Assembly: GCF_937425535.1 (NCBI RefSeq) | Contig: NZ_OW485601.1 | Span: 549,001-613,000 of the forward strand | DNA length: 64,000 nucleotides | Direction: 5' to 3' | DNA from: Rhodovastum atsumiense | GTDB taxonomy: Bacteria > Pseudomonadota > Alphaproteobacteria > Acetobacterales > Acetobacteraceae | In this document: positions 25,636 to 33,564 of the stretch, in pieces | Layout: the number at the start of each line of letters is the position of its first letter | Numbering within the stretch: position 1 is the stretch's first letter | The notes under the pieces: generated by a model | The model's database searches: none | What the model was told of the DNA's origin: nothing | The model's input: only the letters and a program-made list of their open reading frames with translations | Position numbers and translations under genes: made by a program

Positions 25636-27047
25636 TCCGGAGCAATCTCACCTTCGACGAGATCAGGCTTGGTGCCACCGCCTCGGTCAACCGGGTGGTG
25701 ATGCCCGACGACGTCACCCTGTTCGCGCATGTCAGCGGCAATCTCAACCCGGTGCACCTGCCGAGCAGCACGGGCGGCAGCGGCGAGGCCCCGCCCGCCC
25801 CGTCGATGTGGCTCGGGTCGCTGTTCTCGGCGGTGCTCGGCAACCTGCTGCCGGGTCCCGGCACGCTGTATGAATCGCAGACATTGCGGTTCCGGGCGCG
25901 CGCGCATGTCGGTGACGAGCTGACCATCACGGTGCAGGTCATCGAGAAGCACCCGCCGCGCACCGTGGTGCTTGCCACCCGCGTCACCCACGGCGAGGCG
26001 CTGCTTGCCGAGGGCGTGGCGGAGGTGCTGGCTCCCACCGAGCATCGCGTCGTCGAGGATGCCACGTTGCCCGGCCTCATGCTGGTGCGCCATCGCCACT
26101 TCGAACGATTGATGGCGGCCTGCCGGAACCTGCCGCCGATGCGCACCGCCGTTGTGGTGCCCGAGGAGGAAAATGCCCTGATGGGCGCCCTGGCCGGGGC
26201 GCGGGCCGGGCTGATCGTGCCGATCCTGATCGGCGCGGAAGCGGCGATCCGCGCCACCGCCGAAGCCTGCCACGCCGACCTGGCGGGCATCGAGATCATC
26301 GATGTGCCGAGCCACGACGCCGGCGCGGCGCGGGCGGTCGAGATGGTGCTGCAGGGAACGGCCATGACCCTGATGAAGGGCCATCTGCACACCGACGAAT
26401 TGCTGCGGCACGTGGTGAAGTCGCAGGGCGGGCTGCGCACCACCCGTCGCATCAGCCACGTCTTCGTCATGGATGCGCCGGCGCTGCACGACCTGCTGCT
26501 GGTGACGGACGCTGCGATCAACATCGCCCCCACGCTCGAGGAGAAGGTCGACATCGTGCAGAACGCGATCGACCTGGCGCAGGCCCTGGGCATCGCGCAG
26601 CCCCGGGTCGGAATTCTCTCTGCGGTGGAAACGGTGAACCCGAAGATGCCTTCCACCATCGATGCCGCCGCGCTCTCGAAGATGGCCGATCGCGGTCAGA
26701 TCCGCGGCGGCCTCGTCGATGGCCCGCTGGCCATGGACAACGCCATCAGCCTGACGGCGGCACGCACCAAGGGGCTGAAATCCCTGGTCGCCGGCCGCGC
26801 CGATATCCTGGTGGCGCCGAACCTGGAATCGGGCAACATCCTGGCCAAGGAACTCACCTACGCGGCTCAGGCCGAAGGCGCGGGGCTGGTGCTGGGGGCG
26901 CGGGCGCCGGTGATGCTGACCAGCCGTGCCGATGACGAGCAATCGCGCCTGTTCTCCTGCGCCGTGGCGGTGCTGTACGCGACCTGGCAGGCAACCGGCC
27001 GCAGCGTGGTGCCGCCGGCCCGTCCCACGACGGACGTCCCCCGATGA
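25632..27047 (+). CDS. bifunctional MaoC-like enoyl-CoA hydratase / phosphate acetyl(butyryl)transferase
   Basis: A 471-residue fusion. Residues 1-~140 form a MaoC-like hot-dog domain (FAHVSGNLNPVHLP, then LGNLLPGPGTLYESQTLRF), the fold of R-specific enoyl-CoA hydratases. Residues ~155-470 are a phosphotransacetylase/phosphotransbutyrylase domain (LTAARTKGLKSLVAGRADILVAPNLESGN, given in outline). The enzyme should exchange CoA and phosphate on a short acyl group and possibly hydrate enoyl-CoA. The start at 25632 overlaps the DUF3141 stop (ATGA) and its own stop overlaps the kinase start (ATGA), so the three proteins are made in fixed proportion. Acyl-chain preference (acetyl versus longer) cannot be read from the sequence. 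Confidence 0.9.
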   Translation: MIRSNLTFDEIRLGATASVNRVVMPDDVTLFAHVSGNLNPVHLPSSTGGSGEAPPAPSMWLGSLFSAVLGNLLPGPGTLYESQTLRFRARAHVGDELTITVQVIEKHPPRTVVLATRVTHGEALLAEGVAEVLAPTEHRVVEDATLPGLMLVRHRHFERLMAACRNLPPMRTAVVVPEEENALMGALAGARAGLIVPILIGAEAAIRATAEACHADLAGIEIIDVPSHDAGAARAVEMVLQGTAMTLMKGHLHTDELLRHVVKSQGGLRTTRRISHVFVMDAPALHDLLLVTDAAINIAPTLEEKVDIVQNAIDLAQALGIAQPRVGILSAVETVNPKMPSTIDAAALSKMADRGQIRGGLVDGPLAMDNAISLTAARTKGLKSLVAGRADILVAPNLESGNILAKELTYAAQAEGAGLVLGARAPVMLTSRADDEQSRLFSCAVAVLYATWQATGRSVVPPARPTTDVPR

Positions 27048-28243
27048 CCCGCCACGTCGTCACCCTCAATGCCGGCTCGTCCTCGGTGAAGTTCTCGTTC
27101 TACGAGGCGGACGGCACGCTGCACGCGCTCGCGGTCGGGCAGGTGGAGATGCGGGGCGACAACCGCCATATCGTCGTGCGCGACGCGACCGGCGCGGTGA
27201 TGCACGAGGTCGGCTGGCCGGCCGACCCCGAAAAGGGGTTCCACCAGGATGCGCTGCAACGCGTGCTGGCGTGGCGGAAGGCCACTTTCCCCGACGCCCA
27301 TGTGGTGGCCGCGGGCCACCGCGTCGGGCATGGCGGCGTGCGCTACGAAGCCCCGGTGCTGGTGACCGATGCCGTGCTGGCCGAGCTGGAGAAGCTGGTG
27401 CCGCTGGCGCCGCTGCACCAGCCGCACAACATCGCCGGCATCCTCGCCGCGCGCGAGGCCTGGCCGCACGTACAGCAGGTGGCCTGCTTCGACACCGCCT
27501 TCCATCGCGCCCATCCCTTCGTCAACGACGTGTTCGCCCTGCCGCGCCGCTATTACGAGCAAGGGGTGCGCCGCTACGGCTTTCACGGCCTGTCCTACGA
27601 ATACATCACCGGCCGGTTGCGCGAACTGGAGCCGCTCTATGCGCAGGGCCGCGTGGTGGTGGCGCATCTGGGCAACGGCGCCTCGATGTGCGCGATCCGC
27701 GACGGGCTGTCGGTGGCCAGCTCGATGGGCTTCACCCCGCTCGACGGCCTGCCCATGGGCACACGCTGTGGCCAGGTCGATCCGGGCGTGTTGCTGTTCA
27801 TGATGGCGCAGGAACAGATGGGGGCCGATGCCATCCGCGACCTGCTCTACAAGGACTCCGGACTGAAGGGCCTGTCGGGCATCTCGCATGACATGCGCGA
27901 GCTGGAAGCCTCCCACCTGCCCGAGGCGGCGGAGGCGATCGAGTATTTCGTCTTCCGCATCCGCCGTGAACTGGGCGGCCTTGCCGCGGTGCTGAAGGGC
28001 CTCGATGCCATGGTCTTCTGCGGCGGCATCGGCGAGCACGCCTGGCGGGTGCGCGAACGCGTGCTCGAAGGCATGGAGTGGATCGGCATCGAGCTGGACC
28101 GCACGGCCAATCGCGAGAATGCCTCGATCATCTCGACGCAGCGCTCGCGGGTGCGGGTGATGATCATCCCGACCGACGAGGAAGCCATGATCGTGCGCCA
28201 CACCCTGAGGGTGCTGGACCGTGAGGCCGGAGCGGCGGCCTGA
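27044..28243 (+). CDS. ackA: acetate kinase (acetate/propionate family)
   Basis: A 399-residue acyl kinase converting acyl phosphate plus ADP to acid plus ATP. Motifs: N-terminal LNAGSSSVKFS, HRVGHGGVRY, FDTAFHRAHP, RRYGFHGLSYEYI, AHLGNGASMCAI, MGTRCGQVDPG and C-terminal FCGGIGEHAW. Catalytic Arg and His residues in these motifs are all present. Together with the preceding phosphotransacetylase it gives substrate-level ATP formation or acyl-phosphate supply. Start overlaps the previous stop by ATGA. The stop lies inside a hairpin shared with the convergent fabI. Confidence 0.95.
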   Translation: MTRHVVTLNAGSSSVKFSFYEADGTLHALAVGQVEMRGDNRHIVVRDATGAVMHEVGWPADPEKGFHQDALQRVLAWRKATFPDAHVVAAGHRVGHGGVRYEAPVLVTDAVLAELEKLVPLAPLHQPHNIAGILAAREAWPHVQQVACFDTAFHRAHPFVNDVFALPRRYYEQGVRRYGFHGLSYEYITGRLRELEPLYAQGRVVVAHLGNGASMCAIRDGLSVASSMGFTPLDGLPMGTRCGQVDPGVLLFMMAQEQMGADAIRDLLYKDSGLKGLSGISHDMRELEASHLPEAAEAIEYFVFRIRRELGGLAAVLKGLDAMVFCGGIGEHAWRVRERVLEGMEWIGIELDRTANRENASIISTQRSRVRVMIIPTDEEAMIVRHTLRVLDREAGAAA

Positions 28244-28253
28244 CCGCCGCTCC
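28229..28253. terminator. bidirectional hairpin between ackA and fabI
   Basis: Perfect 10-bp stem GGAGCGGCGG / CCGCCGCTCC with a 5-nt loop that contains the start of the ackA stop codon. It sits between two convergent genes whose stops are only 18 nt apart, so it can act for both directions. No U-run. Confidence 0.5.
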
Positions 28254-28261
28254 GCCGGGCC

Positions 28262-29089
28262 TCAGGCCATGATGTGCAGGCCGCCATCCACGTAGATCGT
28301 ATCACCGGTCATGCCGGATGCGGCCCCGCCGACCAGGAACGAGACCACGCGCCCGACCTCGGCGATATCCACCAGCCGCCGTTCCGGGGCGCGGCGCATC
28401 GCGTCCTCGATCAGTTCGTCGAACTGGGCGATGCCGCTGGCCGCCCGCGTCTTCAGCGGCCCGGGTGACACCGCGAAGACGCGGATGCCGCGGGGCGCCA
28501 GCTCGCTCGCCAGATAGCGGACCGAGGCTTCCAGCGCCGCCTTCACCGGCCCCATCAGGTTGTAGTTGTTCACCACCTTGTCGGCGCCGTAGTAGCTCAT
28601 CGCCACCATGGCGCCGCCCCGGTTCATCAGTGGCTCGGCCAGTCGCGCCATGTGCAGGAACGACCAGCAGGACACCTGCATCGCCTGGGTGAAGCCCTCC
28701 CGCGAGCAGTCCACCACGCGCCCGTGCAGGTCGGCGCGCGGGGCGAAGGCGATGGAGTGAATGAGGAAGTCGAGCCCGCCCCAGTGATCGGCGATGCGGG
28801 CAAAGACGTCCTCTGTCTGGCCGGGCACCTGCACGTCCAGCGGCAGGCACAGCGCGGCCTGCAGCGTCCCGGCGAGCGGGCGCACGTACGGCTCGGCCTT
28901 GTCGTTGAGATAGGTGATTGCGAGATCGGCGCCGAAGGCGCGCAGCTTCACCGCGCAGCCATAGGCGATGCTGTGCTCGTTGGCGATGCCGACGATCAGG
29001 CCACGCTGGCCTGTCAGCATCTCGCCCACGCGGCTGTTCGGGTCCCAGACCTTGGGAAGGGGATCAATCGGCCGACCGGTGAGGCTCAT
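28262..29089 (-). CDS. fabI: enoyl-[acyl-carrier-protein] reductase, FabI type
   Basis: A 275-residue short-chain dehydrogenase of the FabI class. It shows the FabI-type cofactor start LIVGIANEHSIAYGCA, the segment LDFLIHSIAFAP, and the active-site arrangement with Tyr in SYYGADK and the Y-x6-K of NYNLMGPVKAAL; LKTRAASGI is the substrate loop. FabI reduces trans-2-enoyl-ACP in fatty acid synthesis. An N-terminal extension of about 25 residues (PLPKVWDPNSRVGEML) precedes the Rossmann fold, which is longer than E. coli FabI. It faces the DUF3141-pta-ackA operon; adjacency of such genes suggests a shared acyl-metabolism theme, and it may be a specialised second FabI. Confidence 0.85.
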   Translation of the reverse strand: MSLTGRPIDPLPKVWDPNSRVGEMLTGQRGLIVGIANEHSIAYGCAVKLRAFGADLAITYLNDKAEPYVRPLAGTLQAALCLPLDVQVPGQTEDVFARIADHWGGLDFLIHSIAFAPRADLHGRVVDCSREGFTQAMQVSCWSFLHMARLAEPLMNRGGAMVAMSYYGADKVVNNYNLMGPVKAALEASVRYLASELAPRGIRVFAVSPGPLKTRAASGIAQFDELIEDAMRRAPERRLVDIAEVGRVVSFLVGGAASGMTGDTIYVDGGLHIMA

Positions 29090-29189
29090 GCGGGTCTCCG
29101 GAGAAGGACAGGATGATCGCCTTCGGCATCATAGGCCGGGCAAACTGGGCCTTTCGTGAATGTGCCGTTGCAGGCCGGTCGCACCATGC

Positions 29190-30065
29190 CTAGGTCGCGG
29201 CAGCCGGCTGGTCCGTTGATGGTTCAAATCGTTTCCACAACTTGATGACGCGATCATCGGCGCGGAAGATTTCCCGCGCTTCTGCCGCGATGGCCCGCGC
29301 CTCCGCTTCCCGCCCGTTGGCGGCCAGCAACCCAGCGGGTTCCACATAGGCGTCGACCTGACCGGGCTGCAGTTGCCGCAGCCGCTCCCAGGCCGCCAGG
29401 GCCTCGGCCAGGCGACCATGACGGGCGGCGAAGCGGGCCTGGGCCGTCAGCATCCACGAGGCGTCCGGATGCTTCCGCAGCCCTTCGGCGATCACGCCGG
29501 CGGCGGCATCGATACGGCCGAGCGCCTCGAGGCTGGTGATCGCGGCAAGGTACGGCTGCGGGCCGAAGCCACGTCGCCGCAGCCGGGCATGCAGCCGCAG
29601 CGCCGCCGCATGGTCACCGCGTCGTGCCGCCGCGCGGGCGCGCCGCAGCAACAATTCGGAATGACCCGGCCAGCGCCAGCCCGCGCGCGCGATCACACGC
29701 TCGCTCTCCGCCCGCTCGCCGGCCCGCGCCAGCATGTCCGCAAGCAGCAGATGCGCCGACAATTCGCCGCGGTTGCGGGCAATGAAGTCCCTGGCCCGGG
29801 CGAGCGCCTCGTCCTGCGCGCCGCGCTTGACCAGAAGGTCGAGATAGGCCCGCATCGCCGTGCCGTTGCGCGGAAACTGCTCGGTCAGCTCACGCATGCG
29901 CGCCTCGGACCATCCCAGGTCGCGGATGCGGTTACCGACGCGAACCTGTTCGTCCAGGCGATTCCGTCCGCGCACCCACCGGAACGAAAGATACACCACG
30001 CCGATCCAGATGATGACGCAGATGCCGGCAGCGAGATAGGGAATCAGGGAAAATTCTTCGAACAT
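29190..30065 (-). CDS. membrane-anchored TPR-like repeat protein
   Basis: A 291-residue protein with one N-terminal transmembrane segment (IPYLAAGICVIIWIGVVYLSF, about residues 7-27) and a soluble, Ala/Arg-rich array of helical pairs resembling degenerate TPRs (for example GELSAHLLLADMLARAGERAE and DASWMLTAQARFAARHGRLAEAL, in outline). No enzyme motif is visible. Such anchored TPR proteins usually act as scaffolds at the inner membrane. ATG at 30065 was chosen because the transmembrane segment follows directly. Divergent from the aminotransferase gene; 100 nt separate its stop from fabI. Confidence 0.65.
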   Translation of the reverse strand: MFEEFSLIPYLAAGICVIIWIGVVYLSFRWVRGRNRLDEQVRVGNRIRDLGWSEARMRELTEQFPRNGTAMRAYLDLLVKRGAQDEALARARDFIARNRGELSAHLLLADMLARAGERAESERVIARAGWRWPGHSELLLRRARAAARRGDHAAALRLHARLRRRGFGPQPYLAAITSLEALGRIDAAAGVIAEGLRKHPDASWMLTAQARFAARHGRLAEALAAWERLRQLQPGQVDAYVEPAGLLAANGREAEARAIAAEAREIFRADDRVIKLWKRFEPSTDQPAAAT

Positions 30066-30203
30066 GTCCGCACGCCTCACCACCGCCAAAGGTCGGGAAG
30101 CCCAATCTACGCGGTCTTGCGCCCTCGCAAAGATCTCCTGAGACGTTACGGGTGACGGGCGGACCACATGGACGATTGCCCGCACGGGTGCCATGGTGCG
30201 CGC

Positions 30204-31382
30204 ATGTCTCCTGCCCTGCCGCCGCTCGCTCCCGCCATCCTCGCCACCGCGACGCCGCCCATTCCCGCCGCCCGCGCCTGGGCGCGTTCCTACACCGGAA
30301 CGGCCGGCCCGCTGATCGACCTGACGCAGGCGGTGCCCGGCTATCCGCCGCACCCGGCCCTGCTCGAACGCCTGGCGACGGCGGCCGGCGACTCCGCCTG
30401 CGCGGCCTATGGCGACATCGAAGGCGACGGGGCGCTGCGCGAGGCGCTGGCGGCCGACATCTCCGCCTGCTACCGCGCCTCGGTGGCTGCCACCGACCTG
30501 GCCATCACCGCCGGCGGCAATCTCGCCTTCGCCATGGCCGCGACGGTGCTGGCCGGACCGGGCGAGGCGGTGATGCTGCCCGCCCCCTGGTACTTCAACC
30601 ACCACATGGCCCTGACCATGCGCGGCGTGGCGACGGTGCCGCTGCCTTGCCGGGCGGAGGACGGATTCGTTCCCGATCCGGACCGTGCCGCCGCGCTGCT
30701 CGATCCGCGCGTGCGGGCGATCGTTCTGGTGACGCCGAACAATCCGACCGGGGCGATCTACCCGCCCGCGGTGATCGCCCGCTTCGCGGAGCTCTGCCGC
30801 GCCCGTGGCCTGTGGCTGGTGATCGACGAGACCTATCGCGACTTCCTGCCCGACCCGGCCGGCGTGCCGCATGGCCTGTTCGCCGACCCGTCCTGGCGGG
30901 ACGTGTTCGTGCATCTCTATTCGTTTTCCAAGGCCTATTGCGTGCCCGGCCACCGGCTCGGCGCCATCGCCGCCGGCCCGCGCCTGCGCGAGCAACTGGT
31001 GAAGGTGCTGGACACCCTGCAGATCTGCCCGCCCCGGGCGGGGCAGACCGCCATTGCCTGGGCGATCGAGGCCCTGCGCCCCTGGCGCGAGGCCAACCGC
31101 CGGCTGATGGCAGGCCGTGCCGATGCCTTCCGCGAGGCGGCCGGGCGCCTGCGTCACTGGCGGCTGGATGCGCTGGGTGGCTACTTCGCCTATCTGCGCC
31201 TGCCGGAAGGGGCGCCGGATGCCCTCGCCATGGCGCGGCACCTGGCCGGCGAGCGGGGGCTGCTGACCCTGCCCGGGCCTTTCTTCGGCCCCGGGCAGGA
31301 ACGCCATCTGCGGGTGGCCTTCGCCAATGCCGATCTTCCCAGGATCGCCGAGGTGCCGAACCGCCTGATCCAGGCCGGCTGA
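30204..31382 (+). CDS. class I/II pyridoxal-phosphate aminotransferase
   Basis: A 392-residue fold-type I aminotransferase. Motifs: YGDIEGDGALREALA, ITAGGNLAFAMA (phosphate-binding), PNNPTGAIYPP, VIDETYRDF and the PLP lysine in SFSKAYCVPGHR (about Lys 243), plus a C-terminal Arg in HLRVAFANA that should bind the substrate carboxylate. Substrate is not identifiable. The ATG at 30204 is preferred; an ATG at 30168 would add twelve Cys/His-rich residues of doubtful value. It converges on rsmA, with the two stops essentially adjacent (31382/31383). Confidence 0.87.
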   Translation: MSPALPPLAPAILATATPPIPAARAWARSYTGTAGPLIDLTQAVPGYPPHPALLERLATAAGDSACAAYGDIEGDGALREALAADISACYRASVAATDLAITAGGNLAFAMAATVLAGPGEAVMLPAPWYFNHHMALTMRGVATVPLPCRAEDGFVPDPDRAAALLDPRVRAIVLVTPNNPTGAIYPPAVIARFAELCRARGLWLVIDETYRDFLPDPAGVPHGLFADPSWRDVFVHLYSFSKAYCVPGHRLGAIAAGPRLREQLVKVLDTLQICPPRAGQTAIAWAIEALRPWREANRRLMAGRADAFREAAGRLRHWRLDALGGYFAYLRLPEGAPDALAMARHLAGERGLLTLPGPFFGPGQERHLRVAFANADLPRIAEVPNRLIQAG

Positions 31383-32225
31383 TCAGGCCGCCCCGGCCAG
31401 CAGCCGCGCCAGGCGGTCGAATTCCGCGATCGACAGCGTCTCCGCCCGCCGCGCCGGATCGATCTCCGCCCGCCGCAGCAGCGCCTCGCCCCCGAGCGAT
31501 TTCAACGCGCCGCGCAACATCTTGCGGCGCTGGCCGAAGGCGGCGGCGGTCAACTGCTCCATCTGGCGGAACAGCACCGGGTCCGGCTGCCGGTCATGCG
31601 GCGTCAGCACCACCACCGCGGACCAGACCTTCGGCGGCGGCACGAAGGCAGACGGGGGAATGCGCATGACCAGTTCGGCCTGCGCCGTCCATTGCGCCAG
31701 CACCGCCAGCCGCCCATAGGCATCGGCACCCGGCGCGGCGCAGATGCGCTCCGCCACTTCCTGCTGGAACATCAGCGTCAGCCGTTCCCAGCAGGCGGCC
31801 TGCCGCAGCCAGCCCACCAGCAGCGGTGAGGCCACGTTGTAGGGCAGGTTGGCGACGATCTGGCGCGGCGCCGGCACCAGCGCCGCCAGATCCAGCGCCA
31901 TCGCATCGCCCGCCACCACCCGCAGCCGCCCGCCCGCCGTCTCGGCCAGTTCGGTGACGGCACCGACCGCGCGCGGATCGATCTCCACCGCGGTCACGTC
32001 CGCCGCCGCCGAGGCCAGCAGCGGACGGGTCAACCCGCCAGGCCCCGGCCCGACCTCCACCACATGCCGGCCGGCGAGGTCGCCGGCCTGCCGGGCAATG
32101 CGGGCGGTCAGGTTGGGATCGAGCAGGAAGTGCTGGCCGAGCGAGCGCCGCGCGTCCAGGCCGTGCCGCGCGATCACCTCGCGCAGCGGCGGCAGCGCCG
32201 CCTGCGTCGGCGCGGCGGCGGTCAC
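31383..32225 (-). CDS. rsmA: 16S rRNA (adenine1518/1519-N6) dimethyltransferase
   Basis: A 280-residue KsgA/RsmA enzyme that dimethylates two adjacent adenines in helix 45 of 16S rRNA during 30S maturation. Motifs: RRSLGQHFLLDPNL, SAM site VVEVGPGPGGLTRPLL, VEIDPRAV, the catalytic NLPYNVASPLL, and FVPPPKVWSAVV. Starts with GTG at 32225, which overlaps the surA stop (GTGA), so it is translationally coupled to SurA. This surA-rsmA direct junction lacks pdxA, which often lies between them in related bacteria. Confidence 0.96.
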   Translation of the reverse strand: MTAAAPTQAALPPLREVIARHGLDARRSLGQHFLLDPNLTARIARQAGDLAGRHVVEVGPGPGGLTRPLLASAAADVTAVEIDPRAVGAVTELAETAGGRLRVVAGDAMALDLAALVPAPRQIVANLPYNVASPLLVGWLRQAACWERLTLMFQQEVAERICAAPGADAYGRLAVLAQWTAQAELVMRIPPSAFVPPPKVWSAVVVLTPHDRQPDPVLFRQMEQLTAAAFGQRRKMLRGALKSLGGEALLRRAEIDPARRAETLSIAEFDRLARLLAGAA

Positions 32226-33526
32226 GAGCGCAGGTCGATCACCGCCCGCCGCTGCAGGTCGCGCATCAACTGCCGCGACGCCAGTTCGACGCGCTCGGAA
32301 ATGATGCGCTCGGTCAGCTCCTGCTTGGTGGGGATGCCGAGATTCCGCTGCTCGCGCGTGCAGACCATGATCACCGCGACCCCGTCATCGGCGACCAGCG
32401 GCTGGCTCGGCTTGCCCGGCGGCAGCGTGCCGAGCAGCTGGCGCAGCGGCGGCACCGCCACGCTTTCCACCCGCAGCTCGCCCGGATCGGCCGGGCGCGC
32501 GGCGCCGGCCGCCTTGTTGGCGGCATCCATGTCCTCGCAGCTCTTCGCCGTCGCGCCGAGCCGCTGCGCGCGTTCCAGCGTCTGCTGCTGCTGCTGCGTC
32601 GGATTGGCCGGATCGAGCCGCGAGGAGAACGGCAGGAACACCTGCCGCAGCGTCACCATGGTCGCCATGTCGCGACCGACCTCGCGCTTGCCGCGCAGGG
32701 TGACGATCGACAGCCCGCCCGGCACCCGGACCGGGTTGCTGATCGCCCCCGGCGGCATCTCCCGCAGGATGCGCAGCACCTCGGGATCGATCTGGCTGCC
32801 CTGCACCCAGCCCTCGTCGCCGCCCTGCAGCGCCGACTGGCTCTGGCTGAACTGCGCCGCCACCACCGGGAAGGGCGCGCCGGCCCGCAATTGCTGGATC
32901 ACGGTATCGGCGAAGCGGCGCGCCTCGTCGGCCTGGTCGGGGTCGGAGATCGGCACGAAGATCTCGGCGAGGCGGAATTCCTCCTGGCCGGTCTGCGCCT
33001 GCACCATGCGCTCGCGCTCGGCGACATCGGCGTCGCTGACCTGGGCCTGCTGGCCAAGTTCCTGCCGTAGCACCCGGCTCCAGCCGATCTGCACGCGCAC
33101 CTGATCGATCAGGGTGCGGAACTCCACCCCGTCGGCGGACAGCCGGCGGCGCAGCGTGCCCTCGGGCATGTTGTTGCGCTGCTCGATCTCGCGGATCGCG
33201 TCGGCGATTTCCTTGTCCTGCACCACCACGTGGCGCCGCTGCACTTCCTGCAGCCGCAGCCGCTCGTCAACCAGCATGCGCCGCACCTGTGGCACCAGCC
33301 GCTCGAGCACCTCCGGGGATCCCGGCATGCCGGTCGACAGCGCGAACAGGCGCCGGCGGTTGTCGACATCCGCCCGGCTGATGACGTCGCCGTTCACCAC
33401 CGCGACGATCCGCGAGGCATCCGGCCCCTGCGCCCGGACGGCGGGAGCCCCCGGCCCCGCGAGCGAGGCAATCAGCACGGCGGCCAGGACAGGCGTGCGG
33501 CACGGACGAGGCAGGCGAAAGGTCAT
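32222..33526 (-). CDS. surA: periplasmic chaperone/peptidyl-prolyl isomerase SurA
   Basis: A 434-residue exported protein: signal peptide (about 1-32, ending VRA), SurA N-terminal chaperone region (ASRIVAVVNGDVISRADVDNR), a parvulin-type PPIase domain (EFRLAEIFVPISD ... GGDEGWVQGSQIDPEV) and a less conserved second PPIase/C-terminal region. SurA escorts unfolded outer-membrane proteins, including LptD, to the BAM complex. It follows lptD by 38 nt with a GGAG ribosome site, so client and chaperone are co-expressed, and it overlaps rsmA by 4 nt. Confidence 0.93.
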   Translation of the reverse strand: MTFRLPRPCRTPVLAAVLIASLAGPGAPAVRAQGPDASRIVAVVNGDVISRADVDNRRRLFALSTGMPGSPEVLERLVPQVRRMLVDERLRLQEVQRRHVVVQDKEIADAIREIEQRNNMPEGTLRRRLSADGVEFRTLIDQVRVQIGWSRVLRQELGQQAQVSDADVAERERMVQAQTGQEEFRLAEIFVPISDPDQADEARRFADTVIQQLRAGAPFPVVAAQFSQSQSALQGGDEGWVQGSQIDPEVLRILREMPPGAISNPVRVPGGLSIVTLRGKREVGRDMATMVTLRQVFLPFSSRLDPANPTQQQQQTLERAQRLGATAKSCEDMDAANKAAGAARPADPGELRVESVAVPPLRQLLGTLPPGKPSQPLVADDGVAVIMVCTREQRNLGIPTKQELTERIISERVELASRQLMRDLQRRAVIDLRS

Positions 33527-33564
33527 GGGCGGTGGAACTCCAGCAAGATGGCCGTTCGCGCGCC

